Assembly (NCBI RefSeq): GCF_030253575.1
Contig: NC_080568.1
Coordinates: 6,795,501 to 6,859,500, forward strand
Length of the DNA stretch: 64,000 nt
DNA from: Rhododendron vialii
Taxonomy: Eukaryota; Streptophyta; Magnoliopsida; Ericales; Ericaceae
Direction of reading: 5' to 3'
Shown: positions 1-11,472 of the stretch, piece by piece
How positions within the stretch are numbered: the first letter of the stretch is position 1
Layout of the letters: every line of letters starts with the position of its first letter
Made by a program: the position numbers and the translations under genes
Notes under the pieces: model-generated
The model's input: only the letters and a program-made list of their open reading frames with translations
Databases searched by the model: none
What the model was told of the DNA's origin: nothing

Positions 1-895
1 ATTTTTTCTCACTATCAATCACAGTGTTGACTTCGTCACAAATAATTCTCTTAATATAATTTCTGCTCTAGTTCACACAATGAATGTGATCATAAAAATT
101 TTCAAACTTTCTCAACCTTAATACAAGCGTGTGCGCAAATATGCGTGTAAGGGCAAGTTTGACCAGAATTAATTTTTTTCACATACTGTTCATGTCATCA
201 ATTTTTAATGACACCACATTTAACTTTTGGTCAAGATTCTCATAATCGATCATTCGTGTAGACAAGTATAAAAACACGAACAGAAGTTTAAAAAACCTTC
301 AAATAAGACTACAAATAAAGACCGCTCGACTTTAGAGAACTCTTTCTTTCGTTTAGTCATAAACTCTTATATTTTAGATTTTTATCGTCGACACAAATAA
401 TTAATTCAAAATCTTCAACAGATACGTAACAAACATTTAACAAAATTACTGTAACTAACATCCTAGTTTAGGCCAAAATGTCCTCCCTAATATAAAAAGT
501 CTGTGTGTTGGCAGACCTTTTGATATTTAATTTAACCATCACAGGCACATAATGAGAATTTAATCCCTTAAATAAATTTAAAATCATAAACCAAATTAAA
601 GCCACTTGGGGTTCGTAATCACCACGAATGACACAAGCACAATGACAAGTGGTCAACACGAATATGACTTTTATGGGGACCCCAACTTTACCAGCTGGTG
701 TATTAAACAATGGGCATACCTTAAATAATTGAGATAATTAGGTACATATCAATTTATAACATAATTAATGATATAGTAGTAGAAAATTAAGGAAGGATAT
801 ATTCCCTCCTGCCTAATAGCGGCGCGTGCGATACACGTCTCGAACGTGCAGTAAATAAAGCAAGAAGAGGTCTTCCCACAATCTCATTGGAGTCG

Positions 896-1286
896 CCTCC
901 CCTCCGGTTTTCTTACCTCCAGTCTACCGTCCAGTTTGTATTTTGTGGACCCATTTTGGGGCCATGTTAATAATTGGAACCGTTCATTATGTAGAAGTTA
1001 TCGAGATGAGTCACCATACCAAAAATCATGTTCATTGAATTTGTATTGATACCTGTTCGAAACATATTTATTTGATAAAAATAGTGTTGGGCACACTAGA
1101 TAGGAACCCGCCCAACACAAAGCCTGTGTTTCAAACAGATATCAATACAAATCCGATGGACTTTATTTTTGGTATGGTGGCACTTCTTGACAAGTTCTAC
1201 GTGATGAATGGTTCCGATTATTAATGTGAACCCGAAATGAGCCCACAAGTTACAAACTGGACAGTAGACAGGAGGGAAAAAACACA
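896..1286. repeat. Long imperfect inverted repeat (foldback hairpin)
   Basis: The left arm (about 896-1065) reads as the reverse complement of the right arm (about 1110-1286). Matching blocks include CCAGTTTGTA near 932 against TACAAACTGG near 1252, TTAATAATTGGAACC against GGTTCCGATTATTAA, and ACCATACCAAAAAT against ATTTTTGGTATGGT. The arms are about 170-180 bp with scattered mismatches and a short loop. The fold is direct from sequence; whether it is a MITE or a small-RNA hairpin is inference. Confidence 0.7.
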
Positions 1287-1513
1287 TAAACGGTCACTTT
1301 TCTCCTCAGTACAAATCACACCTAGGCTCTAACCAACTTTAATGCCCTGTTTTCTTTGTTTCTGAAAAAACAGAATTTTTCAAAAGATTCCTTGTAGATT
1401 ATTTTTACTTTTAATCATTTCTCTCTTCATCTCTCTCTACTTATTATACCTACTATTTTTTCAAAATATAATCCAAACACTTACTCGAGTCCAAGCTCGT
1501 ACGAATTTCTTAA

Positions 1514-1973
1514 GGTTATGTTTGACTTGATGGAATCAACGTTAGAATAAAATGGTCATTCTCATGTTTGGTTCACCATTAAATGATGGAATGATCATTC
1601 AAATGATATCAATTATATCTTAGTAAAGGAATTGTTATTCCACTAAAAAACTAAGGAATTGTCATTCATTTTTTTTGTCACACCAAAATTAGTAGTACCA
1701 CTCCAAGATTCACTATTGGCACATCGAAAATTACTATTGTCAGTCCAAAAATTACTATTTCCACTATAAAAATTATTATTTCTACTCCTAAAATTACTAT
1801 TGTCGCACCAAAATTTACTATTACCATACTATTCTGTTATAGATGAGAATGATTATTCCTAAGTAAACCATACTTGGGAATTGAGAGACTATTCCAATCT
1901 CATTTCCTCCGATTCTATTCCAATCTCAAATTTATTTCATTGTCAATTCCATTTCATTGAATCAAATATAACC
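1514..1973. mobile_element. Tourist-like MITE (about 460 bp)
   Basis: The left end GGTTATGTTTGA matches the inverted right end TCAAATATAACC, and both flanks carry TAA (1511-1513 and 1974-1976). That is the three-base target duplication typical of PIF/Harbinger elements. The interior (about 1680-1830) is an unusual degenerate tandem array of units of about 30 bp ending in AAATTACTATT. There is no coding capacity. Confidence 0.7.
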
Positions 1974-2307
1974 TAAAAGTTTGTTTCTTCGTTGCTCCAT
2001 CATCCATACTGTTGAGAAAAGGGTAATCTCTTGCATGCATTTTGAATTCAACAATGCTACGGGTATGGTGTTCGTACACAAATGTCTAAAACCGTACAAT
2101 GTACGTGAATTCTACATGATAAATATGGGGCGCCCCCGATCACTGGACGATCCCAAACACCGCTGTATCCCAATCTTTACAACTATGTCCTTAGCTGTTT
2201 TTGTTTTTTCAAAAAATGCTACAACCATGCCTAGTGTGTGTGGAGCCCACGCCCTTATGTGTGTGAATATAAATAGGTGTGTCATTGGGGGTGGTTCTAT
2301 ACTCTTT

Positions 2308-2475
2308 TTTTTTTGATAACCGGATGTCCGAGCTAGTTTGCTCACACCTTGACTAATTTCGGGGCTTTGAAGGTAACGACCAGGCATAAGCTCCAGTGGC
2401 CCAAATGGTTAAAATGATTCACTTTCTGCTTTCGTGAGAATAGAACATGTGACCTCATGGAAGAGCAGTTATTGT
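2308..2475 (-). mobile_element. SINE-like retroposon fragment
   Basis: A T-run at 2308-2317 (a poly-A tail when read on the minus strand) is followed by a segment with an old tRNA-like look. On the minus strand the distal part reads like a decayed B box (GTTCTATTC) next to a CCATGAGGTCACATG block of the kind found in plant SINEs. No target duplication was found, so boundaries are approximate. Confidence 0.4.
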
Positions 2476-2504
2476 TTTTTTGCAACCACGAAATTGAGAG
2501 TCTG

Positions 2505-2870
2505 TCCGCACAGACATTTCATACGCAGATTTTTTTGTGGGGCCCATTACGGGTTCCACACAAATGATCCGAGCCGTTTATTAAATGTAAAATATTTTTC
2601 CAAGGGTCCCCACAAAAAATAAGCTCAATTCGATACTTATAAGTACTCAATCCAATCATTTAACTTTTCATTATCTTAAAATCTCAATGAAAAGTTAGAT
2701 GATTGGATCGAGAACTCATAGGTCTCCGATTGAACCGATTTTTCACAGGAGCCTTTGAAAAAATATTTATATTTAATGAACGAATTAGATCATTTGTGTG
2801 TAACCCATGGTTGCCCCCAAAAAAATCTGTGCATAATTTGTGCACTTTTGTCTATGGGTAGCAGCTTTCT
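2505..2870. repeat. Small foldback element
   Basis: Inner arms are nearly perfect: CCAATCATTTAACTTTTCATT near 2652 against AATGAAAAGTTAGATGATTGG near 2686. Outer flanks also pair weakly. The surrounding phrases (GTGGGGCCCAT, GATCCGA) recur near 2905 and 23450, pointing to a dispersed family. Confidence 0.55.
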
Positions 2871-3384
2871 AAACAACCGTGTTATTTGCACATATATTTT
2901 TGTGGGGCCCATATCGAGATCCCATAAATGATCCGAACTGCTTAGAATTTGTAGGGCAAAATAGAATGATTCGTTCTATGATTTCTGAGAAAGCTCTTAC
3001 CGATATCCGTTGGAGCTGATTTTTTACAGAAACCTTCCAAAAAAATATTTTAAAAAAGATGAAGGATTCGGATCATTTTGTAAAATCTTGATATGTACCC
3101 TATAAAAATATTTATATAAGATATGTGCAAAAATATATGTAAAATATATGTGTGAGAATCATTACTGCTCTCAAAACGAAACCAGCAGTGAAGTCTCTGC
3201 TCTTAAGGGTACAAACTGTAATTCGTCCTCCTAAAATAACGGTCACTTTTAACCCTCTACCTGTAATCCCCACGCGCCATCCACTGACGTGCACCCAAAA
3301 AGTGAAGTCGGTGGGACTGCTTGCGAGGCTGGAGGAGGCCTAACTTAAAAAACCAGCCCACCACCACCGCAAACACCGGTCCCT

Positions 3385-3404
3385 ATCTCTCTCTCTCTCT
3401 CTCT
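3385..3404. repeat. (TC)n microsatellite in the likely 5' UTR
   Basis: A pure TC run about 145 bp upstream of the preferred glycosyltransferase start. Pyrimidine-rich tracts in this position are common in plant 5' UTRs. Confidence 0.85.
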
Positions 3405-3548
3405 CCTCATTCTATCTCTCTACAACCCCGAATAACACAGTCCAGAAGAACCTCCGAAAGAGTACTCGCTCACATGCAATGGACTGCTCCTCCCGACACC
3501 ACCACCAGATCTGACCCAACTCCCAGGCCAAGACCCACCCCGGGGAAA

Positions 3549-5426
3549 ATGGATTCAGACCAGCGGCGGAAGCGAAAGCGCCTCGTCACCAGACCAATCT
3601 ACCGCTACTTTTTCTCCGTAAGACCCCTGCTCCTCTGCCTCGCATTCGTTTCCTTCCTCTACTTCCTCTCCCACCGAATCCCCGTGAATCCGTCGGCGTT
3701 CAAGCCGATTCTGGTGGTCTCTTCCCTCCCCTTGCTCTCCTCGTCCCAAATCAGCTCGTTCCGGCACTACCGTGCCAGGAAGCTGCTGGCGAACTCGTTG
3801 AGGATCGAGGATCGAGTCCTGTTCCCCGATCACGTGTTGTTGCTCGTGTCCAATTTGAAGAAACGAGACGGATTGGAATGCGTTTATTTTGAAAATGGAA
3901 GCAATTCTGATGAGAGATGGAAATTAGGAGGGAAATTAGGGACGAATGTTTTGTCAGTAGACGAGTACGGTGGGTTCCAATCGGTTGTGAGGTGTCCTAT
4001 CCCGCCTCTGAATTATTCCGCGGCGGTGGGTTTAGAGAGAGGAGGGAGAAAGGTTTCGGGGAGAAATAATGGAGTTGTTCATTCGTGGGAGACGCTAGCG
4101 TACGCTGCGGAATTGGATGGGGCGACAGCGGTGGTGTTCGTGAAGGGGCTGAATCACCGGCAGGATAGGGAGTCGGACCCGGCCCAATTCGGGTGCCACT
4201 GGGAGAGAGAAGGAAGGTATGCGGGTCGTTCGAAAGCAGTCGCGGTTGCTCAGGAAGTGGTGAGGTGTTTGGTGCCGAAGAGGATAGGGTTGATGAGGCC
4301 GGGTAAGGCCGAGGCGATTCGGGTGACGATTGGAGTGAACCCTAGTTTGTTGCCTAGGAGCGTAGTAGGGTTGAACCCGGCTAAGGCCGAGGGGATTCGG
4401 GTCAGGGTTGGGGTGAACCCTAGTTTGCGCGCTAGGGGTAGTAGTGACCATGTTCTTGTTCCATCTGTCGCGAAGGTTATTGTTTCTAATAATGTGGCGG
4501 ATGAGGGAGAGAAGAGGAGGAGGGGGGATTTTTCGAAGTACAAGCTTTGTGTATGCACAATGGTGTGGAACCAAGCTCCTTCGCTTCGCGAGTGGATTAT
4601 GTACCATGCTTGGCTTGGTGTCGAAAAGTGGTTCATTTATGACAACAATAGCGACGACAAGATAAAAGACGTGATTGAACAGCTTGAACTTGAGGACTAC
4701 AATGTTAGTCGCCACGTTTGGCCTTGGATCAAGACTCAAGAAGCGGGGTTCTCACACTGCGCTTTAAAAGCTAGAGATGAATGCAACTGGGTTGGATTCA
4801 TGGATGTAGATGAGTTTTTCTACTTCCCATTTCCCACCCAGAAGCAGAGATCAAAGAAGTACCGTTTCCACGGTCAAAACTCCCTTCGAAATTTAGTCAT
4901 GAATATTTCGTCAACCTCACCGAGAATCGCGGAAATCAGAACGGCGTGCCACAGTTTTGGGCCATCCGGACTGAACTCACCTCCTTCAAAGGGCGTTACG
5001 GTTGGGTACACTTGTCGACTTCAAAGCCCTGAGAGACACAAATCGATTGTGCGTCCTGATGCACTCGACAAAACCCTTCTAAATGTAGTGCATCACTTCC
5101 ACTTGAGGAAAGGATTTAGATACCTGAATTTGCCACAGGGCGCGGCTGTGATTAACCACTACAAATATCAAGTTTGGGAGTCTTTCAGAGCCAAGTTTTT
5201 CAGAAGGGTTGCTACCTATGTGGCTGATTGGCAAGAGAATCAAAACGAAGGGTCTAGGGATAGAGCACCGGGGTTGGGGACAGAGGCGATCGAACCGGCT
5301 AATTGGCATTTGCAGTTCTGTGAGGTTTGGGATACGGGTATGAGGGACTTTGTTTTTGCTAATTTTGCGGATTCTTCAACTGGGTTGTTGCCATGGGAGA
5401 GGAATCCGCTGCAAAAGATGATGTAA
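3549..5426 (+). CDS. Glycosyltransferase family 92 (DUF23/UPF0392) protein, At1g27200-like
   Basis: Predicted type II membrane glycosyltransferase of the Golgi. GT92 enzymes are inverting sugar transferases and the plant members include galactan synthases, but the substrate here is unknown. I start at 3549 (MDSDQRRKRKR), giving 625 residues: a short basic cytosolic end, then one membrane helix at about 17-39, a stem, and the GT92 domain. The domain opens near residue 329 (KLCVCTMVWNQ), has YDNNSDD near 364 and the metal-binding DxD motif in FMDVDEFF near 419. The frame stays open upstream to 3321 without a good start except ATG 3474, which would add 25 residues. There are no introns. Oddity: an in-frame repeat of 27 codons (4290-4451) before the catalytic domain. 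It lies about 12.4 kb upstream of the BIR3-like gene, the same two-gene neighbourhood as At1g27200/At1g27190. Family certain, start fairly certain. Confidence 0.92.
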   Translation: MDSDQRRKRKRLVTRPIYRYFFSVRPLLLCLAFVSFLYFLSHRIPVNPSAFKPILVVSSLPLLSSSQISSFRHYRARKLLANSLRIEDRVLFPDHVLLLVSNLKKRDGLECVYFENGSNSDERWKLGGKLGTNVLSVDEYGGFQSVVRCPIPPLNYSAAVGLERGGRKVSGRNNGVVHSWETLAYAAELDGATAVVFVKGLNHRQDRESDPAQFGCHWEREGRYAGRSKAVAVAQEVVRCLVPKRIGLMRPGKAEAIRVTIGVNPSLLPRSVVGLNPAKAEGIRVRVGVNPSLRARGSSDHVLVPSVAKVIVSNNVADEGEKRRRGDFSKYKLCVCTMVWNQAPSLREWIMYHAWLGVEKWFIYDNNSDDKIKDVIEQLELEDYNVSRHVWPWIKTQEAGFSHCALKARDECNWVGFMDVDEFFYFPFPTQKQRSKKYRFHGQNSLRNLVMNISSTSPRIAEIRTACHSFGPSGLNSPPSKGVTVGYTCRLQSPERHKSIVRPDALDKTLLNVVHHFHLRKGFRYLNLPQGAAVINHYKYQVWESFRAKFFRRVATYVADWQENQNEGSRDRAPGLGTEAIEPANWHLQFCEVWDTGMRDFVFANFADSSTGLLPWERNPLQKMM

Positions 5427-5829
5427 AAATGTTACTCACACTGTCACACACGATCATTCTTTGTTTTCATTTCTTCACTTTTTTGTATGTGATTCTTACT
5501 TTTGTAGGCATGAGAAGTAGAAGAATTGATAGATGAGCTACAGAGTTGATGAGTATAGATTTGTATTTCTTTTAGAAGAAGTTGACGAGATTGTATTTTT
5601 TTTTTCCCCTAGTGCTTATAAATTGATTTGTTGACCCATAGTCCTTCACATTTTTCTTGTTCAATTACTAGCTGCTATAGCATTTTATCTCCTATTTTTA
5701 TTGGCCAGTTTATTTGACCGGATATTAGCATCGGTTGGGCTCTCTATACTCAAAGTGACCACATATTCGGTATCTAGCAAACAACTTTGGTTGAGATCAA
5801 ACATTTGTCAGATGAATTCCAGCGAATGA

Positions 5830-6640
5830 TTTAATTGAACTTGGCTCGATTACTAAACGAGTTGAGTCGAGTTGAGCCTTAATGAGCTGCTCTACTCATG
5901 AGCAGCTCGGTTCATTTACTACCTTGAGGAGAATTTAGGTATGAAATGACATTTTAGCTGCGATATACTATGGAAAGAACTACAATACTCAAAACTCTTT
6001 GCATTTCTGTGAATGTTGACAGTTTAGCACAAGTCCACTTCTACAGTGACATAAAGAAAGATATTCCAATCTCGAGTGCATGAGAGAGACTTTCTGAGTG
6101 CAACTAGTCAATGGCCTGTGTACGTACGAGTTTCCTGCGGGCCATTGCAACATAATGAAAAAAAATCAGTTAATCTCGAGGACAAAACATCAAAATCAAC
6201 TTTGCATGAGTGTCAAAGAGAGTATATTCCCCATGTATACCTTATATAATTCAGAATATGGTGCCAGTAGCGCTGGAAACGAATTGAACTGCTCGCAAAC
6301 ATCTCGAGACTAATTGAACTGCTCACAAACATCTCGAGACTAAGCTCATTAAGGCTTGGCTCGGCGAGTAATCGAGCAGAACTTGAGTTTTAGGCTTGTG
6401 TAGTAAACGAGTTGAGCTCAACATCCTAAAGCTCGATTAGGCTTGCAAAAGCTCAACTCATTGTATAGGCTTGACTCGACTAAAGAGGCTCGTTAAATAA
6501 ATTAATCAGGCTAGGCTTGTTAAGGGCTCGGCTTGTTTACAAACAAGTCGATCTCGAGCTCAAGTTTTAGGCTCAGTCAGTAAACAAACCAAGCTCAAAC
6601 ACTACAAAGCTCGGCTCAGCTTGCTTGCACCCCCTAGTTG
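5830..6640. repeat. Degenerate GCTCG/CGAGC-rich repeat region
   Basis: Many imperfect repeats of GAGCTCGGCTC-like words on both strands (about 5840-5920 and 6310-6630), separated by ordinary AT-rich DNA. It looks like an old transposon-derived low-complexity patch. Class not determined. Confidence 0.4.
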
Positions 6641-6926
6641 CCAGAGATGAAAGTTCTTTATCGGCGTGAAAGTTCTACTAGTTAAGGGCCATAAGAAAAA
6701 TCCGAGATGAATGCCCGGAATTGGGAACTTGGGAGGAATCATTCTTGTCTCTCTTTCTTACCTTTGAACTTGATCATCTTTTACTGATCTCTCTCGAACT
6801 CCTATGCTGTCGATGGCGTAAACCGGCAACAAGGGACTATTTAAAGTCATTCTGAGGAGATGGATTTACTGGATTGGAAGAGGCTTGGCAAAGAGGTGAC
6901 GGAATATAGGTCGGAGGAACCGGACA

Positions 6927-6929
<3 letters not shown>

Positions 6930-6992
<63 letters not shown>
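6930..6992. repeat. (GA)n microsatellite
   Basis: About 31 uninterrupted GA units. The open frame across it (6860-7153) is an artefact of the repeat, which translates as Arg-Glu alternation. Confidence 0.95.
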
Positions 6993-6995
<3 letters not shown>

Positions 6996-7288
6996 CCGGT
7001 CATGTAGAGTTGGGGAGAAGGGGACAACTAGAGCTCAAAGCGTTTCCAACTGCAGAGTTTAGAGCTCAATGCGAAAACATCAATCTCAGATTACGTCATT
7101 TTCTAAGTTTAAATGCTGAGCCCGGGGCCATAACCGAGTGTTTGAGAGATTGAAATCAGATGGTTGTCGGCACACAGTAGAGGCATAACTGAGGCACGAT
7201 GTCTACATAATTGCGTCAATTCATGGATGAAACCCGTCCTCTAGATTTCAGCACACATCAACACATTGTCCGCCAAAATATTGACGAA

Positions 7289-7308
7289 ACACACACACAC
7301 ACACACAC
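7289..7308. repeat. (AC)n microsatellite
   Basis: Ten AC units in AT-rich DNA. Confidence 0.9.
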
Positions 7309-7764
7309 AAAAGCTCAATGTCTTCCGATACTTCACACACAAACCGAAAGCAAATTACAATGAAAAATAAAATCGAATAAAGACTGAGGCTTTAGCCCAG
7401 TGCTAGAATACTCAGAGGCTTTTCAATTCAAGTTATAATGCAGAGATCTCATGCAGTAACAAATCCCGCGATTCGCACTAAATGAATTAACTCAAAAGAC
7501 AGATGAACAAAAAAGCAAGAGTCTAGACAAAGCAATAAAACGGTCAGAAAGCTAGAATTAAAAGAGAGAGTTCATAAAATTCTGCCTGGGAAAAAAATTA
7601 GTATACCGTTCATTTCTCTACAGTAATGCAAGCTTTGCAGTGGTTCCTAACGGCATTAAAACCATGATTAAACAATCATAATTCACATCTCTCACTAATA
7701 AGAACAAAGGCACCCTAAAAGCAAGAAATCACTTATCCAACTATAAAAGATAGCAATATGGTTA

Positions 7765-8113
7765 GAGCATCTCTAGCGGTTTGAGCTGATTTTTGGAAGC
7801 CAAACCTATTTTTGGATTGCTACTGTGTGATTTTGCTTAGCTTTGGCAAAATGGCTCCTATGGTACCAAAGCTACTACTACTTTTTTTTGGACAACTTGA
7901 TTTGTAGCCGTTGGATCACTCCCACATCACAACCATAGGATCACTCCCCATCCCAGCCAATGGATAAAAATGGCCAGAGCCATTTCCCGGGCAAAGAAAT
8001 CGCCAAGCCATTTTTTTGGCTCCTGCTTTGGCCTGCCATTGGAGAGGTGCGAAGTAGCCTTGAAGCCATTTTTTGGCTTTGGCCGGAGGTTTGGCATGCC
8101 ATTGGAGATGCTC
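7765..8113. mobile_element. MITE with GAGCATCTC termini (about 350 bp)
   Basis: The left end GAGCATCTCTAGCGG is matched by the inverted right end, which reads CCATTGGAGATGCTC. The interior is rich in TTTTGGC and GCCAAA words that also pair. This is a very common type of short plant inverted-repeat element. Target duplication is ambiguous, so the superfamily is left open. Confidence 0.65.
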
Positions 8114-8690
8114 AAATGCTTAGAATGAGATGCATAACAAAAATTTGCATACAAAAGCTGAATTTAATGCCCCAAAAGGTCCCTGATTCTATGTGCAAAG
8201 GTGGTCAGAGCAAACTACTCCCATGAAGTATAATCTTCCCTACAACTACAGATCCAACTGCTTGAATGGTACTCGCACAAACAGCTGGCCATGTAGGGTA
8301 ACCACAGTAGAGGACTGATGGGGATCAATCCTGGAAGGTAGCCAGGTAGGCTCACAACCTCAAATAAAACTCAAAAGTCCATTATCATCTAAAGTAGGAT
8401 TGAGCAGTCTCAAGCTTGCATGCACGAATTGTTGAATTAAAAAGTCAATGGATATCCAAAGTCGAAAATCGAATCCAATCTGTTTTTCAGTCTCAAGGGG
8501 AGGAGGGGAGGGGGGCATAATTGCTTGAGAAATCAAACAACTTTATACTGCTCAGGAACCAGCATATTATACTGCTCAGGCAGAAGCCCAGGAACCAGCA
8601 TATTATACTGCTCAGAGAGTGGTACAAGATAAACATACAGTTCTCTGCACATTGATTTTTTACCCAATCAGCAGAGGGGCCAATATCCTT

Positions 8691-8815
8691 TTTTTTGAAC
8701 GGCGAAAAAGAAATTTTATTAACCTTTGAAAATGAAACAAAGATTAATAGGACAGGGAGAGAATGAAAACTCCAATCCGAGACCCAAACCCATAATTGGC
8801 AATCAACAACCATTG
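8691..8815 (-). mobile_element. Truncated LINE 3' end
   Basis: A run of T followed by GAACGGCGAAAAAGAAATTTTATTAA: read on the minus strand this is the A-tailed end (TTTCGCCGTTC-polyA) of plant L1-type elements. The same kind of tail is seen in three well-bounded insertions inside TNL-B. No clear target duplication here. Confidence 0.45.
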
Positions 8816-11472
8816 TGTCAGACCAGCTGAAAAATCAGATAAATACCATCAATAAGTAAGTTGATGGGCAAACGAATATAAAAATTATTGTCCTCCATTA
8901 CAAACAATTTATGTACTTCAACAGAACATGGAAACATTTATCAAAGAAGGTGTGTATTTTATTATCAAAAAAATAAAAACATTAAGAAAGGTACAGAAAT
9001 GGAAACGTTAAGAAGGAATTCCTCTCAAAGTTTGTGCATTTCTTAAAAAAAAATTGAAAACTCTAAGAAGGAATTACTCTTTGCAATTTTCTGCTTTTAG
9101 ATGGAAAAGAAAGGGACAGAAATGGAGCCATTACCATCTAAAAGGGCCTCACGACAAGGCATTAGCATTTCAACAAGCAACAATGACAAGTCCACGGTCT
9201 TAGAACTTAAAGTGACATCTGGCAATTTATCCTCAATCCTCATAGATCAGCTATAAATTATTATAGGGGCCAACGAAACCAACAGAAAGCAAGATAATTG
9301 AGATGGAGAATCTTAAAGCAAAATACAAGACGTCATCCAGTAAACTGCATTAGCCTCAAATGATTCAAAACACAAGGAAACCAAAATTCATAGTCAAACG
9401 CAATTTTTAAGATAGAGAGTATAGATCTTAACTTAGCCTTGATGCTTTCAGGCGTCCAGCTTTGACAGCTCGTTCAACAAGGGATAGCCTTTCCCACTTT
9501 AGCAAACCTGAAGCATCAATTTTTTATCAAGGAAGAATCAATGGGCCTCATATTGCATGGTAACTTGCAGATTTAGCTGAGAGAATATACCAATGCTTTT
9601 AAGCTGCTTTTCACCCCTGGGAGTAGAATTTGAGTTTTTGTCCTAAACAAAAGTGGAGTCTAACGTCATTGAAGGAAGAAAACAAAAGCCATAAGTGAGG
9701 GCTTTTTAGTTGGCAGGGAAGGAGCCAGGGGTAAGGAAAATGAAAGAACCAACCAAAGAGATGAAGTTGCAAACCACAAACCTTTATAAGTGGGTACCCA
9801 ACCTCACCATTCCCAAGAAGACGCTGAGAGGCCAACCCTGCATAGCCTGAGCCGCAGCATCTATTCTTGCCCTACCTGGTCCTGAAGCTTGATGCATGCC
9901 AGGCTGCTAAAAGTAGTTTTTACCGGCAAGAAGGTATGCACTAAAAACACGCAAGTACAACAACAGAGATTCAAGAGATTTTAGCATGAAAAACACAATC
10001 ATGACTATCACCAAGCTGGATCAGGAACACAAGCGTTATGCATGGACATCCAGAAACTTGGCTAGCATAACAGTTTCCACACCATCACATGTATCGTGCA
10101 TGGCGCATATGACCAGGAACAGCTCATTCCTTTTACCCTTGGAGCAAATAGGGTAAATATAAGTAAGCATCTGGACGCTGAATGAAATATGGCAAGCAAT
10201 TAACATTGACTAAAGGGGAAAATGCAAAAAATACGTTCTACCCCATTGCGGTTTGGCTTTGAAGCACTTAACCTCCTTGACATTGAAAAATATCCAATGC
10301 CCGATGGTTTGGGCCTCTCCGTACCTTACCTCCCTATCGTCACTAAATCTGTCTAAAGACTCTAAACTGACGGAAATTTGCCACTTTTATTTTGAGGCTT
10401 GGCAAAAAAAATAGCGGCAAAGTCAAGAAACGACAATTGTGCACTCACCATCATCTCCTTCCCCTAATCAGCCTGAAAACCCCCAACCCTAACCCTAACC
10501 CTAATCCCACCCATCTTCTCCATCACCCCTAGCCCCAGCTCTCACCCCCCCCCCCCATCCCAATTGCCACCCAATGAAGCGCTGACACTTCATCTTAGCA
10601 ATGGTATCTGTTCAATTTCAATGAACTCATCGGGAACGCAGAAAGGGCATTTGTCCTGTATCAAAACACGTATTTGAACATTGTTTTTTTGCACTTGCAG
10701 GCTCGGTAAAAGAAGCATCAGTGATTCATATTCCACTAATGCCTGCAAAAAATATAACAGTGACTCCAAAAAATGAAGCAGCAGCAAATGGATGCTCCCC
10801 GAAAAACACCTGTACAAAATGTCAAGGCCAATTGACCCCAAAGAGATGTGCAAAAATATTCTCAAATTTACTAAAGGATCACATTATACTCCTCCTGATC
10901 AACTATAGAGATCAGACAAATATCGATCTCTATCACTTGAAATATTTTAACCTCAAAAGGTAGCTTGTACTTAAGCAGAAGGCGTTTCTTCACTCCAAAA
11001 TATATTACCGAGAACTTCATGAGTTCTCTTCTTCTAGCTATCAAAAGAAGGTCACACATTTTTATTGATAGCCTCGTGTTCATGAGATGAGAACTTACGT
11101 ATTAAGGTTGAAATGATGTTTCCATGGCGTGATTTAAAATGTTAAGGTAGAGCTAAAATAAAAGATAACTTCCCTGAAAGACCAAAATCAATCACACTTA
11201 CTTGCGAAGTACGGATTCCGACTCTAAAATGAAACCACATGCTACAAGAAGCTTTGTACGCAATTTACCAGATTGAATGCAAGCAAGAAAGGTTCAGAAT
11301 GCAATAAGACTCATTTCAAACAACTATTAATTTGGACAACTTAAATAAAGGAAACATGAATGAAATTGAAAGCTCATAGCCCATCATAGAAAATTGCTGG
11401 AGGAGGGAAAGCCATGAAGCAAGTTAGAGAATTAGACAAGAGCTCACAATATCTACAACTGGAGAATAAAAC

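Larger units (their letters stand above)
1..3548. other. Left intergenic region, repeat-rich, no gene seen
   Basis: AT-rich DNA before the glycosyltransferase gene. Open frames here are short, mutually overlapping and have no recognisable motif. Recognisable content is repetitive: a long foldback, a Tourist-like MITE, a retroposon tail and at least two small foldback-type units, listed separately. Positions 1-895 and about 2880-3300 show nothing I recognise beyond fragments of the same foldback families. Confidence 0.6.
5427..11472. other. Intergenic region, no supported gene
   Basis: About 6 kb with repeats listed separately. Two minus-strand peptides (about 9428-9512 and 9770-9840) look faintly coding and sit beside splice-like AG/GT dinucleotides, but their reading phases do not join and I recognise neither. 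The stretch 10210-10400 resembles a dispersed plant repeat. A short run of CCCTAA hexamers occurs near 10490. The rest shows nothing recognisable. Confidence 0.5.

Noticed and set aside
3321..3548. Upstream extension of the GT92 protein
   Set aside because: First codon is TTG and it translates the TC repeat; ATG 3549 gives a typical basic-then-membrane-helix N-terminus. ATG 3474 cannot be fully excluded.
6860..7153. Open frame of 97 codons around a GA run
   Set aside because: Nearly half is Arg-Glu alternation from the microsatellite; no motif on either side.
9428..9840. Possible minus-strand exons (peptides LLKWERLSLVERAVKAGRLK and LASQRLLGNGEVGYPLIK)
   Set aside because: Splice-like borders exist but the phases do not join and no family is recognised; a transcript would be needed.
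10485..10510. Telomere-like CCCTAA repeats
   Set aside because: Only about three units, and the hexamer is not the usual plant heptamer; likely a chance low-complexity stretch.
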